DNA of 64,000 bases from Algoriphagus sp. PAP.12 (GTDB lineage Bacteria; Bacteroidota; Bacteroidia; Cytophagales; Cyclobacteriaceae), in assembly GCF_026652115.1 (NCBI RefSeq), contig NZ_JAPPSQ010000006.1:62001-126000 (forward strand). The letters are read 5' to 3'. A program made the position numbers and the translations under genes. This document shows positions 7,285 to 15,492 of this stretch, one piece after another (the stretch's first letter is position 1; each line of letters opens with the position of its first letter). Under the pieces are notes generated by a model. That model saw only the letters and a list, made by a program, of their open reading frames with translations. It made no database searches and had not been told where the DNA came from.

Positions 7285-8946
7285 CTATAGTGATGGAGGA
7301 GGTGGGGGTGGTGGAGTTGCTTCTCCTTCTAAATCTACAGCAATATTATTTTTCAACTTATTTAGATTCTCTTCAATATAGGCCAGATTTTCATATCCGG
7401 TCTTTTTGGCGAGCTCATAAGCTCTAGTATAAATTTCCACTGCTTCATCTGTTCGACCATCAACAATCAAAGCCTCTGCATAACTGTCATAAGCATTGAC
7501 TGACATAGGATAGTAAACCATAGCTAATTCAAAAGCATTGAGGGCATCATTCACTTTATCCTCTCTCAGGAAATTGTATCCCACAGCATTCAAATAAAAT
7601 TCTTCTGGCTTGTACGTTTCACCAATCAGGTTGCTGTATTGTTCGTAATGTTCCAAGGAAGCTTTTATATAACCCTCTTTGAGAATGTTAGATTGGTAGG
7701 ATTCCATCAGCAACTCTATTTCTGAAAGATCAATTTTGTCGGGAGAAGATTCTTTTGAAAAATATAGATGCTTATACATCTGTAAGTTGCCTGAGGATTC
7801 TAATATCCCCTCCATATTACCTCCGCTTAGTGAAATTCGTACTGTGGAGTTTAGGGACCTTAAAGAGTCATAAAGAGTCAAAATCAATTGATCATCTTTA
7901 ATAATAACATTATCTACTCGCATTTGATCCTGTACATGGGCTGAGTAAAATGAAAGGCTGGCTTCAGGTTTTCCATCAACATCCTTAATCTCCATTATTT
8001 GGCCAAGGTAGTCAGATCCATAAGTGCTGGTTCCATACCATTTTCCGATCATGTTTTTTAGCTCCATTGGCTCACCTTTGCTCAAGACAGGAATGGAATA
8101 GCTTGGTTCTGGCTGTTCTATATCAGGGTAATCATTTGATTCTTGGATGGCATGGACCACTTTCCAGCTTGCCTCTTGAATTAATTTAGCTTCCTCTTTA
8201 GAAATTTCAATTAGCAACTCGCTATTTGATGAGGGCTCACCTGTATTTGATAGCGGGTGACCAGAGATAATCCCCGAAAGCCCAGTAGGATCATCAGCCA
8301 TCAACGTGGAGTAAAGTGTAACAGCTGATAAATAGGAACCCAAAGGGGATGGGTGCCCTCCATCATCGGCATATAATTCAATCTTAGGATTAGTACGCAA
8401 TTCATCCCAAACCAAACCAACAGGGACCAGTTCAGCCTTTAATTCTTTGGCAATACTTGTGTAAGCATGGGACAAAATGGCTTGTTCTTTTGGCTTATCC
8501 TTTACTGACCATGTCATCAGGAACACTGTCTTAGCATCTGCTTTTTTAATTTCAGTATCGAATTTCCTGGCATATTCATAAAATCCCTCTGTTTGTCCAA
8601 AAAATATGTCGTTATCGATCATCACAGCCATACCCAACTTACTTTGCTCTTGGAGTACCACATAATCCCAATCCCCTGTTCTGATGGTTTGAATTGTACT
8701 TTCATTTTGCCAATGATCGGCAAGGGTCATACCACCACCACTTATCAACTGAGTTTCTACTAGCTGATCCGGAAATTTCTCCTGAATTAATGCCTTTACT
8801 AATTCAGGGCTGCTGTTATAGTAGGTATAGCTATTTCCGATAAACAGAATCTTAATTTGATCATCATTTTCTTCTTTAGACTGTGAACAGGAAAGAACTA
8901 CAAGTAAAAACAATAAAAGGCCAAAAGCCCTTTTAATATATGACAT
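7285..8946 (-). CDS. SGNH-hydrolase-like lipoprotein with TPR tail
   Basis: A 553-residue lipoprotein: signal with lipobox ending LSC (lipid-accepting Cys20). Residues 31-240 look like an SGNH/GDSL-type hydrolase: ILFIGNSYTYYN gives the block I Ser at about 39, DYVVLQEQS is a middle block, and DGGHPSPLGSYL supplies the terminal Asp/His pair. A beta-rich middle domain (about 280-400) is unassigned. Residues 430-540 form TPR-like helices (NALNAFELAMVYYPMSVNAY and neighbours). The tail ends with seven prolines then SL. It is probably an outer-membrane or periplasmic esterase; the substrate is unknown. It is flanked by family I repeats rather than operon partners. Confidence 0.75.
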   Translation of the reverse strand: MSYIKRAFGLLLFLLVVLSCSQSKEENDDQIKILFIGNSYTYYNSSPELVKALIQEKFPDQLVETQLISGGGMTLADHWQNESTIQTIRTGDWDYVVLQEQSKLGMAVMIDNDIFFGQTEGFYEYARKFDTEIKKADAKTVFLMTWSVKDKPKEQAILSHAYTSIAKELKAELVPVGLVWDELRTNPKIELYADDGGHPSPLGSYLSAVTLYSTLMADDPTGLSGIISGHPLSNTGEPSSNSELLIEISKEEAKLIQEASWKVVHAIQESNDYPDIEQPEPSYSIPVLSKGEPMELKNMIGKWYGTSTYGSDYLGQIMEIKDVDGKPEASLSFYSAHVQDQMRVDNVIIKDDQLILTLYDSLRSLNSTVRISLSGGNMEGILESSGNLQMYKHLYFSKESSPDKIDLSEIELLMESYQSNILKEGYIKASLEHYEQYSNLIGETYKPEEFYLNAVGYNFLREDKVNDALNAFELAMVYYPMSVNAYDSYAEALIVDGRTDEAVEIYTRAYELAKKTGYENLAYIEENLNKLKNNIAVDLEGEATPPPPPPPSL

Positions 8947-8989
8947 TCTATTGGATTTGATTTCTACAAATGTTTATTCAAGCACTATT

Positions 8990-9060
8990 ATGACAGATAA
9001 CGGTCTCGTATTACCGTCAGATACGGGTTAAAGTACGCAAATTTTTCGGTTAGTTACTGG
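8990..9060. other. Cassette-junction-like spacer with TCTCGTAT/ATACGGGT motif
   Basis: The 289-base gap 8947-9235 holds no gene. Around 9004-9028, TCTCGTAT faces ATACGGGT across 9 bases, and a GGCGTTAG follows at about 9058. TCTCGTAT also occurs at 10325, just behind the second recombinase relic. A related GGGCGTTGTTATGTG lies at about 9207, before the GNAT gene's 3' end. I read it as a possible recombination junction; the support is only the shared motif. Confidence 0.3.
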
Positions 9061-9107
9061 CGTTAGAAATCCGGAGTGGGCAAATTTCAGAAATGCCTAT
9101 TTGGATC

Positions 9108-9164
9108 ATGAATTGCAAATTCAAGAAATAGCAAAGCGTAGTTGCAGACTACGCTTAGTGGGGG
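9108..9164. repeat. Hairpin repeat family I, copy 3
   Basis: Almost identical to copy 1 (4828-4884): ATGAATTGCAAATTCAAG, AAAGCGTAGT, TGCAG, ACTACGCTTAGTGGGG, with the same perfect AGCGTAGT/ACTACGCT arms. It lies downstream of the minus-strand GNAT gene. Confidence 0.75.
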
Positions 9165-9235
9165 ACAATATGTATGCAGGTTGTACTCATTTTGTCAACA
9201 TTTGGGCGTTGTTATGTGTTCGGCTTTTATTTATT

Positions 9236-9769
9236 CTACTTTAATTTTGAGTAAATGTCCAAGCTGATAAACTTTCCATTTTTAATTTCACAGTCTTTCA
9301 TAGTTCCTTCGTAATGAAAATCAAGTTTCGCCATTGCATTTTTACAGTTTGTGTTGTCTGATTCTACAAACCCTTCTATTCTATGAAGTCCGAGTTTCTC
9401 AAAGCCGTAGTTACATATTAAAGGCATAGCTTCCATCATAATTCCTTTGCCCCAAAAGTCAGTCAGTAGCCAAAAGCCTATTTCCGCTTTTTTATGTTCT
9501 TTATTCAAATCATTAAGTCCACCTGCACCGTAAAAAGTTTTATTATCCAATGAACATACGGCAAACCACATTCCCGTTCCTTCTTTCTCCAGGTCAGCAA
9601 ACCAAGTCATTTGTTCTTTTGTTGCTTCCAAACTGTCAAAACTAACTCCGTAATATTTAATTATGTCAGGATGAGAAAGTCCTTTGAATACAGATTCAAT
9701 ATCACTTTCAGTAAATGGTCTTAGCAAGAGTCTATTGCTTTTTATTCTAATGTTCTGGGTGATATTCAT
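9236..9769 (-). CDS. GNAT-family acetyltransferase (RimJ/RimL type)
   Basis: A 177-residue Acetyltransf_3-type protein. RLLLRPFTESDIESVFKGL opens the domain, GAGGLNDLNKEHKKAEIGFW carries strands 4-5, and WGKGIMMEAM is the acetyl-CoA pyrophosphate loop (RxxGxG/A variant); YGFEKLGLHRIEGFV follows. Family members acetylate protein N-termini or small amines; the substrate is unknown here. ATG 9769 is preferred over an in-frame TTG at 9784. It is another single gene between repeat elements, typical cassette cargo. Confidence 0.85.
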   Translation of the reverse strand: MNITQNIRIKSNRLLLRPFTESDIESVFKGLSHPDIIKYYGVSFDSLEATKEQMTWFADLEKEGTGMWFAVCSLDNKTFYGAGGLNDLNKEHKKAEIGFWLLTDFWGKGIMMEAMPLICNYGFEKLGLHRIEGFVESDNTNCKNAMAKLDFHYEGTMKDCEIKNGKFISLDIYSKLK

Positions 9770-9821
9770 TTTTGTTAAATCCAATATTCGTCTTTTTGTA
9801 TAACTGACGGTTGGTATATGA

Positions 9822-9856
9822 AGCGTAGCATCCCATGGAGGCTATGATTTCATAGT
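9822..9856. repeat. Palindromic repeat family III, copy 2
   Basis: GCGTAGCATCCC then GGAGGCTATGATTTCATAG. It matches copy 1 (6897-6929) in its first ten bases and in the GCTATG and ATAG blocks. It is immediately followed by family II copy 2. Confidence 0.5.
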
Positions 9857-9857
9857 C

Positions 9858-9935
9858 GGCGCTGGGTGAGTTTGCAACTTCACCCTAATATCCAAACAGT
9901 CCACGACAATGGTCGAGATACATTTGGTTTAAACA
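9858..9935. repeat. Palindromic repeat family II, copy 2
   Basis: GGCGCTGGGTGAG, TTTGCAACTTCACCCTAA and ATTTGGTTTAAACAACC match the element at 4699-4782 with scattered changes. GGGTGA/TCACCC arms form a hairpin. It abuts the stop codon (9941-9943) of the REP-associated transposase relic, the usual place for a cognate REP. Confidence 0.6.
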
Positions 9936-9940
9936 ACCTG

Positions 9941-10273
9941 TTACCAATAATCCACCTCAATCAAGCCATTGAGTCCTGAATAATTCCTTGCACTGGAATA
10001 TAGGTATTCTTCTGGTTTCTCGACCCAACCTGCTCTAACTGGGTTCTCATGAATGTATTTCATTCTACTTTCTATCATCTCTGGCCGATACAATTCTATT
10101 GCATGGTTTTCATGGGTCCAAAACTGCAAGTCACCTGACCGTTTACAATTGGATAATCTCCAATCGTCAATTGTAATGCTTTCTGCTTTCTTGATGGCAA
10201 TAATGTTTCTTAAATATTGGTCTGAGGTTATATGGTCTGTCTTTTTAGCATTGGTGGTAACTTGTTTATTGAT
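9941..10273 (-). pseudogene. REP-associated tyrosine transposase (RAYT), 3' part
   Basis: The open frame from just below a TGA at 10274-10276 to the stop at 9941 encodes 110 residues without an ATG. Its last 65 are diagnostic of the RAYT/Y1 transposase C-terminus: SGDLQFWTHENHAIELYRPE, then YIHENPVRAGWVEKPEEYLY and SSARNYSGLNG. The catalytic HUH and tyrosine-bearing N-terminal half is missing; upstream sequence is the recombinase relic. RAYTs mobilise REP palindromes, which fits the family I-III repeats nearby. Confidence 0.8.
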
Positions 10274-10309
10274 TCACTTTTATCTCGCATATTGGTCTTT
10301 TTCGGTTGG

Positions 10310-10334
10310 ATACGCGAATGTTTGTCTCGTATAT
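10310..10334. other. dif/att-like site behind recombinase relic
   Basis: On the minus strand, ATACGAGAC and TTCGCGTAT are partly matching inverted arms about 5-6 bases apart, the layout of a Xer core site. A third arm of the same sequence (TCTCGCATAT on the plus strand) lies at 10283-10292. They follow directly after the C-terminal codons of relic B. This is inferred from spacing and symmetry only. Confidence 0.35.
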
Positions 10335-10620
10335 TTTCCTAGAGGTTATCAAATGGACTCCTGATTTTTTGAAGACTTTTCTGGCTCACATTTGTAAATC
10401 CAGATAGGAATTGGAATAGAATCATGACCCAATAATTCCTGTATAAATCTTTAGTCGCCACCTCTTTCAAAAAGTTAAGATTAATAGCTTTCTTTGAGCT
10501 TTTTTGCAATAGTGAATTCCATCAGAACTCCTGTCTTTTTTCAAAAATAGGAATCGTTTAAACTGTTTTTCATATGATCTGAACTAAAAGTATTTCAATA
10601 TATTAAAAAAAGGCAAAAAA
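10332..10620 (-). pseudogene. Relic B of a Xer-type tyrosine recombinase
   Basis: Minus-strand pieces in several frames recover the C-terminal half of a Xer-like integrase. LFERGGD then a TAA in place of Leu, then RFIQELLGHDS lie at about 10419-10470; IYKCEPEKSS follows, and KIRSPFDNL, the usual Bacteroidota end, is at 10332-10358. Several frameshifts and stops make it dead. It aligns with relic A (2740-2985) along about 190 bases in the same orientation. The remaining gap up to purL (10650-10755) shows nothing else. Confidence 0.65.
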
Positions 10621-10649
10621 AATCCCTCAGATTGCTCCAAGGGATTTCA
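10614..10649 (-). terminator. Intrinsic terminator of purL
   Basis: On the minus strand AAATCCCTTGG, a loop and GAGGGATTT form a hairpin followed by a run of eight T. It lies about 110 bases past the purL stop. Confidence 0.75.
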
Positions 10650-10755
10650 AAATCTATTTCAAAGGTAGTTGGATTGTAATTTACGATTGAAGTTCAGTTC
10701 AATCTCGTCAATCTAAAATCCTAATTCGTAAATACCGAATGATGAATTTCTAAGT

Positions 10756-13700
10756 TTAAGAAGTGTGCTTCTCTACCCATTCCTTCGCATTCACAAATGC
10801 TTCCACCCAAGGAGTGAAGTCATCATTTCTATCCATTGGATAGTGCGCCCAGTTCCAAGGCTTCAAGGATCTCTCGATATGTGGCATAATCGCCAAGTGT
10901 CTGCCATCCTGGGAGGCAATTCCCGCTACCGCATAATCAGATCCATTGGGATTGCCTGGATAAGCCGCATAGCTATACTTCATGCCGATATGGTATTCGC
11001 TTTCAGCTTTTGGCAAGGAGAATTTACCTTCCCCGTGTGCTACCCAAACTCCTAAATCTTGTCCAGCTAGGCTAGATAGCATGACCGTGTTGTTTTCAGG
11101 GATCGAAACACTCACAAAGCTGGATTCGAACTTATGACTGGCATTGTGAAGCATTTTAGCTTTTTGGCTAGGATCTTCAGAACCTACCAAGCCAAGCTCT
11201 ACCATCAGCTGGCAACCGTTACATACACCCAAACTCAAAGTATCAGGTCTTGCATAGAAGTTATCCAGTGCTTGTTTTGCCTTAGGATTGTACAAGAAGG
11301 CTCCGGCCCATCCTTTGGCAGATCCCAATACATCGGAGTTTGAGAATCCACCTACGAAGACGATCATCTGTACATCTTCCAGGTTTTCACGACCTGCGAT
11401 CAAGTCCGTCATATGCACGTCCTTCACCTCAAATCCTGCCAACCAAAGCGCATAGGCCATTTCACGATCGCCATTCACTCCTTTTTCGCGGATGATAGCG
11501 GCTTTTGCTTTTCCTTTCTCTTTTCTGAATGGATCAATCCCTGCTTTCGCAAAGTCACCTTTCCAAGATTCAGCAAATTCAAAAGAAAGTGGCTGGTTTT
11601 TATAGTTGTCAAAACGGTCTTTCGCCAATTGCTCGCCGCTTTGCTTTTTATCCAATAAATAAGAAGACTTGAACCAGGTATCACGAAGATCCGAAACGTT
11701 CAACTCTAAACCTTTTCCTTCCAGATTGACAACTCCAGAATCATTCACCTTCGCCAATTCAACAAAGTCAATTTCCTGAGTAGTCAAGAAGGCCTCAGCT
11801 TGATGATCATCAGCTACCTGAATCAAGATTCCAGGGTTTTCAGAGAATAAGGCTTTCACCAAATCAGATTCAGCCAATCGATCTGCCTGCACGTTCATAC
11901 CCAAGTTTTGAGTAGGAAAACACATTTCCAAAAGGGCAGTGATGATACCACCGGAAGAAATATCGTGACCAGCCAAGATCAATCCTTGGTTGATCAGTTC
12001 CTGAATTGTTTCAAATGCTTTTGCAAAGTATCCAGAGTCCTGAACGGTCGGAGTTTCAGTACCAACTTTGTTTAGAACTTGGTAGAAGCTGGATCCAGCC
12101 AATTTCGCTGCGTCTTTGGAGAAATCAACATACAAGATTTTGGATCCTGCCACTGGAAGAGCTGCAGCCTTCACAGTTTTGTTGATATCAGAACATTCGC
12201 CTACAGAAGAGATGATCACCGTTCCCGGAGAATAAACTACTTTTCCGTCAGGATATTTCTGAGTCATGGAAAGTGAATCCTTCCCAGTCGGGATATTTAC
12301 TCCCAATTCGATGGCAAAGTCCGAAACCGCCTGCACCGCTCGGTACAATCTGTCATTTTCGCCTTTGTTTTTAGCTGGCCACATCCAGTTGGCAGAAAGA
12401 GAAACTCCTTTCAAACCATCAGAAACAGGAGCAAAAACCAAGTTGGTCAAAGCCTCTGCAATCGCCAATCGGCTACCTGCCTCCGGATCTGCCAATGCCG
12501 CCACAGGAGCATGTCCGATGGAAGTTGCGATTCCTTTGTTTCCTGTGAAATCCAAAGCCATTACAGCCACGTCATTCAAAGGAACTTGGATCTCACCTAC
12601 CGTCTGTTGAGTTGCTACTCGACCTGTTACAGAGCGGTCCACCTTGTTGGTCAACCAGTCTTTACAAGCAACCGCTTCCAATTGCAATACTTCCTCGATA
12701 TAGCCTTTGATCGCTTGTGGATCGTAAGCTCCTTCGGAGAAAGCAGCATTGGTGGTGTTGTCTTCCAAAACAGTTTTTGGAGAAGAACCGAACATGTAGG
12801 CCAAATTCCAGTCTACTGGCTTCTCACCGGTTTTTTGATTTTCGAATTTGAAGTGCATGTCTCCAGTAGTCTCACCGACCACGTAGAAAGGAGCTCTTTC
12901 ACGGTCAGAAAGCTGTTGAAGGGTGTCAATATCTTTGGAGCCGACTACCAATCCCATTCTTTCCTGGGATTCATTGCCGATAATTTCTTTAGCGGATAGA
13001 GTAGGGTCGCCGACAGGAAGTTTGTCGATGTGAATCGTACCTCCGGTGTTTTCCACCAATTCAGAAAGACAGTTTAAGTGTCCTCCAGCGCCGTGATCGT
13101 GGATGGAAATGATTGGGTTGTTTTCATTTTCCGCCATGGCACGGATTACGTTTGCCACCCTCTTTTGCATTTCAGGATTGGATCTCTGAATCGCATTGAG
13201 TTCGATGGCATTGGAAAGTTCTCCTGTATTCAGGGAAGAAACAGCAGATCCACCCATACCGATGCGGTAATTGTCACCACCCATGATGACGATTTTGTCT
13301 CCGGCTTTCGGCTCGTCCTTTTTGGTGTATTTGGCATTGGTGAAGCCGATCCCACCTGCAAGCATGATTACTTTGTCAAAGCCAAATTGCTTGTCGTCTT
13401 CCTCATGCTCAAAAGTCAACACAGATCCTGCGATCAATGGCTGACCGAATTTATTTCCGAAATCAGAAGCTCCATTGGAAGCTTTGATCAGGATATCCAT
13501 TGGCGTTTGGTATAGCCAAGGTCTTTCTGCTAGATTTTTCTCCCAGCTTCTTCCTTTTTCAGATCTGGAGTAGGAAGTCATGTAAACTGCCGTTCCTGCC
13601 AAAGGAATGGAAGCAGTTCCACCTGCCAATCTATCTCTGATTTCACCACCGGAACCGGTAGCTGCACCATTGAAAGGTTCTACAGTAGTCGGGAAGTTGT

Positions 13701-14442
13701 GAGTTTCAGCTTTCAAAGAAATCACAGTATCGATTTCTCTTTGCTCAAAGAAGTCAGCCTGATGCTGGGTCTTTGGAGCAAACTGATAAGCTTTTGGTCC
13801 CTGAACGAATGCGACGTTGTCTTTATAAGCAGAAGCGATTCTGTTCGGGTGTTGCTTGGAAGTTTCCTTGATCAGTTGGAAAAGCGTCTTTGGCTTTTCT
13901 TCTCCATCGATGATGAAAGTTCCATTGAAGATCTTATGTCTACAGTGCTCGGAGTTTACCTGAGAAAATCCGAATACTTCAGAGTCAGTCAAAGGGCGCC
14001 CCAATTGAGAAGCTACATTTTCCAGATAAGTGATTTCCTCTTCACTCAAAGCCAAGCCTTGCTCTTGGTTGTAGGAAGCGATGTCTTCGATATTTTGGAT
14101 TGCCTCTGGCTCCAAATGGATGTCAAAGATTTCCTGATCCAGATTATCATAAGCCTTTTGAAGCATCGGGTCGATTTGATCGCCTTCAGCCATTGGGAAA
14201 AATTCCTCAATTCGCTGGATTCCCAAGATTCCCATATTGCCGGCGATTTCTACGGCATTGGTAGACCAAGGGGTGATCATTTCTTTCCGAGGGCCGGAGA
14301 ATTTACCGGAGACTTCAGAGGTTTGGATAGGAGAGGCTTCGCCAAAGAGCCAGGTGAGTTTTTCGATGTCTTCTTGGGCGAAAGGTTGTGGAGTCTGTAC
14401 TGCGTAGACTACTTTTTGAGGGGATTCAAAGAAGAAAATCAT
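10756..14442 (-). CDS. purL: Phosphoribosylformylglycinamidine synthase, single-chain
   Basis: At 1228 residues this is the large single-polypeptide FGAM synthase, which converts FGAR, glutamine and ATP to FGAM in purine synthesis (cytoplasm). The N-terminal PurS-like part is followed by the FGAR-AT core (SEVFGFSQVNSEHCRHKIF, KAETHNFPTTVEPFNGAATG, IMGGDNYRIGMGGSA). The C-terminal glutamine amidotransferase has the nucleophile Cys in LGVCNGCQLM and the His/Glu pair in IMPHIERS. Length and motif order are complete. ATG 14442 has a short leader from a good promoter match. It is monocistronic, with a terminator downstream. Confidence 0.97.
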   Translation of the reverse strand: MIFFFESPQKVVYAVQTPQPFAQEDIEKLTWLFGEASPIQTSEVSGKFSGPRKEMITPWSTNAVEIAGNMGILGIQRIEEFFPMAEGDQIDPMLQKAYDNLDQEIFDIHLEPEAIQNIEDIASYNQEQGLALSEEEITYLENVASQLGRPLTDSEVFGFSQVNSEHCRHKIFNGTFIIDGEEKPKTLFQLIKETSKQHPNRIASAYKDNVAFVQGPKAYQFAPKTQHQADFFEQREIDTVISLKAETHNFPTTVEPFNGAATGSGGEIRDRLAGGTASIPLAGTAVYMTSYSRSEKGRSWEKNLAERPWLYQTPMDILIKASNGASDFGNKFGQPLIAGSVLTFEHEEDDKQFGFDKVIMLAGGIGFTNAKYTKKDEPKAGDKIVIMGGDNYRIGMGGSAVSSLNTGELSNAIELNAIQRSNPEMQKRVANVIRAMAENENNPIISIHDHGAGGHLNCLSELVENTGGTIHIDKLPVGDPTLSAKEIIGNESQERMGLVVGSKDIDTLQQLSDRERAPFYVVGETTGDMHFKFENQKTGEKPVDWNLAYMFGSSPKTVLEDNTTNAAFSEGAYDPQAIKGYIEEVLQLEAVACKDWLTNKVDRSVTGRVATQQTVGEIQVPLNDVAVMALDFTGNKGIATSIGHAPVAALADPEAGSRLAIAEALTNLVFAPVSDGLKGVSLSANWMWPAKNKGENDRLYRAVQAVSDFAIELGVNIPTGKDSLSMTQKYPDGKVVYSPGTVIISSVGECSDINKTVKAAALPVAGSKILYVDFSKDAAKLAGSSFYQVLNKVGTETPTVQDSGYFAKAFETIQELINQGLILAGHDISSGGIITALLEMCFPTQNLGMNVQADRLAESDLVKALFSENPGILIQVADDHQAEAFLTTQEIDFVELAKVNDSGVVNLEGKGLELNVSDLRDTWFKSSYLLDKKQSGEQLAKDRFDNYKNQPLSFEFAESWKGDFAKAGIDPFRKEKGKAKAAIIREKGVNGDREMAYALWLAGFEVKDVHMTDLIAGRENLEDVQMIVFVGGFSNSDVLGSAKGWAGAFLYNPKAKQALDNFYARPDTLSLGVCNGCQLMVELGLVGSEDPSQKAKMLHNASHKFESSFVSVSIPENNTVMLSSLAGQDLGVWVAHGEGKFSLPKAESEYHIGMKYSYAAYPGNPNGSDYAVAGIASQDGRHLAIMPHIERSLKPWNWAHYPMDRNDDFTPWVEAFVNAKEWVEKHTS

Positions 14443-14462
14443 GTCCTTGAGCTGGTAAGCTG

Positions 14463-14470
14463 CAAAGGTA
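14463..14470 (-). promoter_or_regulatory. Probable -7 element of the purL promoter
   Basis: TACCTTTG on the minus strand matches the Bacteroidota -7 consensus TAnnTTTG exactly, 20 bases before the purL ATG. No clear -33 TTTG was seen. The gap 14443-14873 (431 bases, divergent from the TetR gene) otherwise shows only AT-rich sequence with no recognisable element. Confidence 0.4.
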
Positions 14471-14873
14471 AGGAATTGGGCGGATTGTGAAAAACCAGAA
14501 TTGAATTTATATCCTTCTATTCAAGCCTTTCTACCAAGTATTTCCGGATTTAGAAATTCATAGAAATGTAACATTGAAAAATGAGAAGTTTCGAGGACAT
14601 TTTTTTATTTGATAAAGTTCGATCTCAAAGTGATGAAATGGCAAAATAAGAAAAGTGATAAAGGTCCTATCTGGTTCCAAAATACCTAAATCTAACTTGA
14701 GGTTTCTTGGAAGTATGCAAAATAATGTATTTCAAATGTGCTGTTTTGTTCAGTTTCGAACATTTTAATGGTTTGTTTATTCTTGAAAATCAGAATTTTA
14801 TTTTAAATATAAACTCAGGAAACTTTGGAGTTGTAAATCGTTTCCATAGTTTTGCGCTCTAATTAGAACTGGA

Positions 14874-15482
14874 GTGGAGACTAGAGAAAAAATTTTGGAT
14901 GTAGCAATGGAGCAATTCACCAAATATGGGGTAAGGAATACCACCATGGATGATATTGCGCGGCTGATGGGGATTTCCAAAAAGACACTTTATCAGGAGT
15001 TTAGAGATAAAAAGGCACTCGTTCGAGTTGCTTTTGAATTGATTCTCGAGAAAGATCAAAAGCAAATGGCTTTTATCCAAGATTCAGGTACTGATGTGGT
15101 AGACCATTTGGTGAAAGTTTCCAAGATGATCCGCGAACGATTGAGTGAGATTAATCCGATGGCGATTTTCGAAGTTCAAAAGTATTTCCCGGAGGTGTGG
15201 GATCTATTTGAAGAGCATCGGGAAAAAGTAATTATGACAGATCTTGTCAATATTATAGAAAGAGGGAAACAATTGGGTTATTTCAGGGATGAAATTGATC
15301 CTGGAATAATGGCTAGACTTCGAGTAAATCAGATATCTGAAGCATTAAATCCGAATAATTACCCTAACAAAAATTACAATTTAGCTGAAGAGCAGCTCCA
15401 GACTATGGATCATTTTCTTCATGGAATGTTCACCGAAAAAGGACGGGAAGCCTATAAAACCCAAAAAGCAAAGCACATTTGA
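14874..15482 (+). CDS. TetR/AcrR-family repressor
   Basis: A 202-residue regulator. REKILDVAMEQFTKYGVRNTTMDDIARLMGISKKTLYQEF is the TetR helix-turn-helix (residues 4-45, written in part); the remainder is a helical ligand-binding domain. It starts at GTG 14874, the only start that keeps the helix-turn-helix complete. It is the first gene of a same-strand series with TolC/HlyD/RND genes 10 bases downstream, so it probably controls that pump in response to a pump substrate. Confidence 0.9.
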   Translation: METREKILDVAMEQFTKYGVRNTTMDDIARLMGISKKTLYQEFRDKKALVRVAFELILEKDQKQMAFIQDSGTDVVDHLVKVSKMIRERLSEINPMAIFEVQKYFPEVWDLFEEHREKVIMTDLVNIIERGKQLGYFRDEIDPGIMARLRVNQISEALNPNNYPNKNYNLAEEQLQTMDHFLHGMFTEKGREAYKTQKAKHI

Positions 15483-15492
15483 TTTAGTTGTG

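Noticed and set aside
9941..10273. Intact IS200-type transposase
   Set aside because: The N-terminal catalytic half is missing and there is no start codon in frame.
13699..14490. 263-codon plus-strand frame
   Set aside because: Antisense shadow of purL; composition follows the purL codons.
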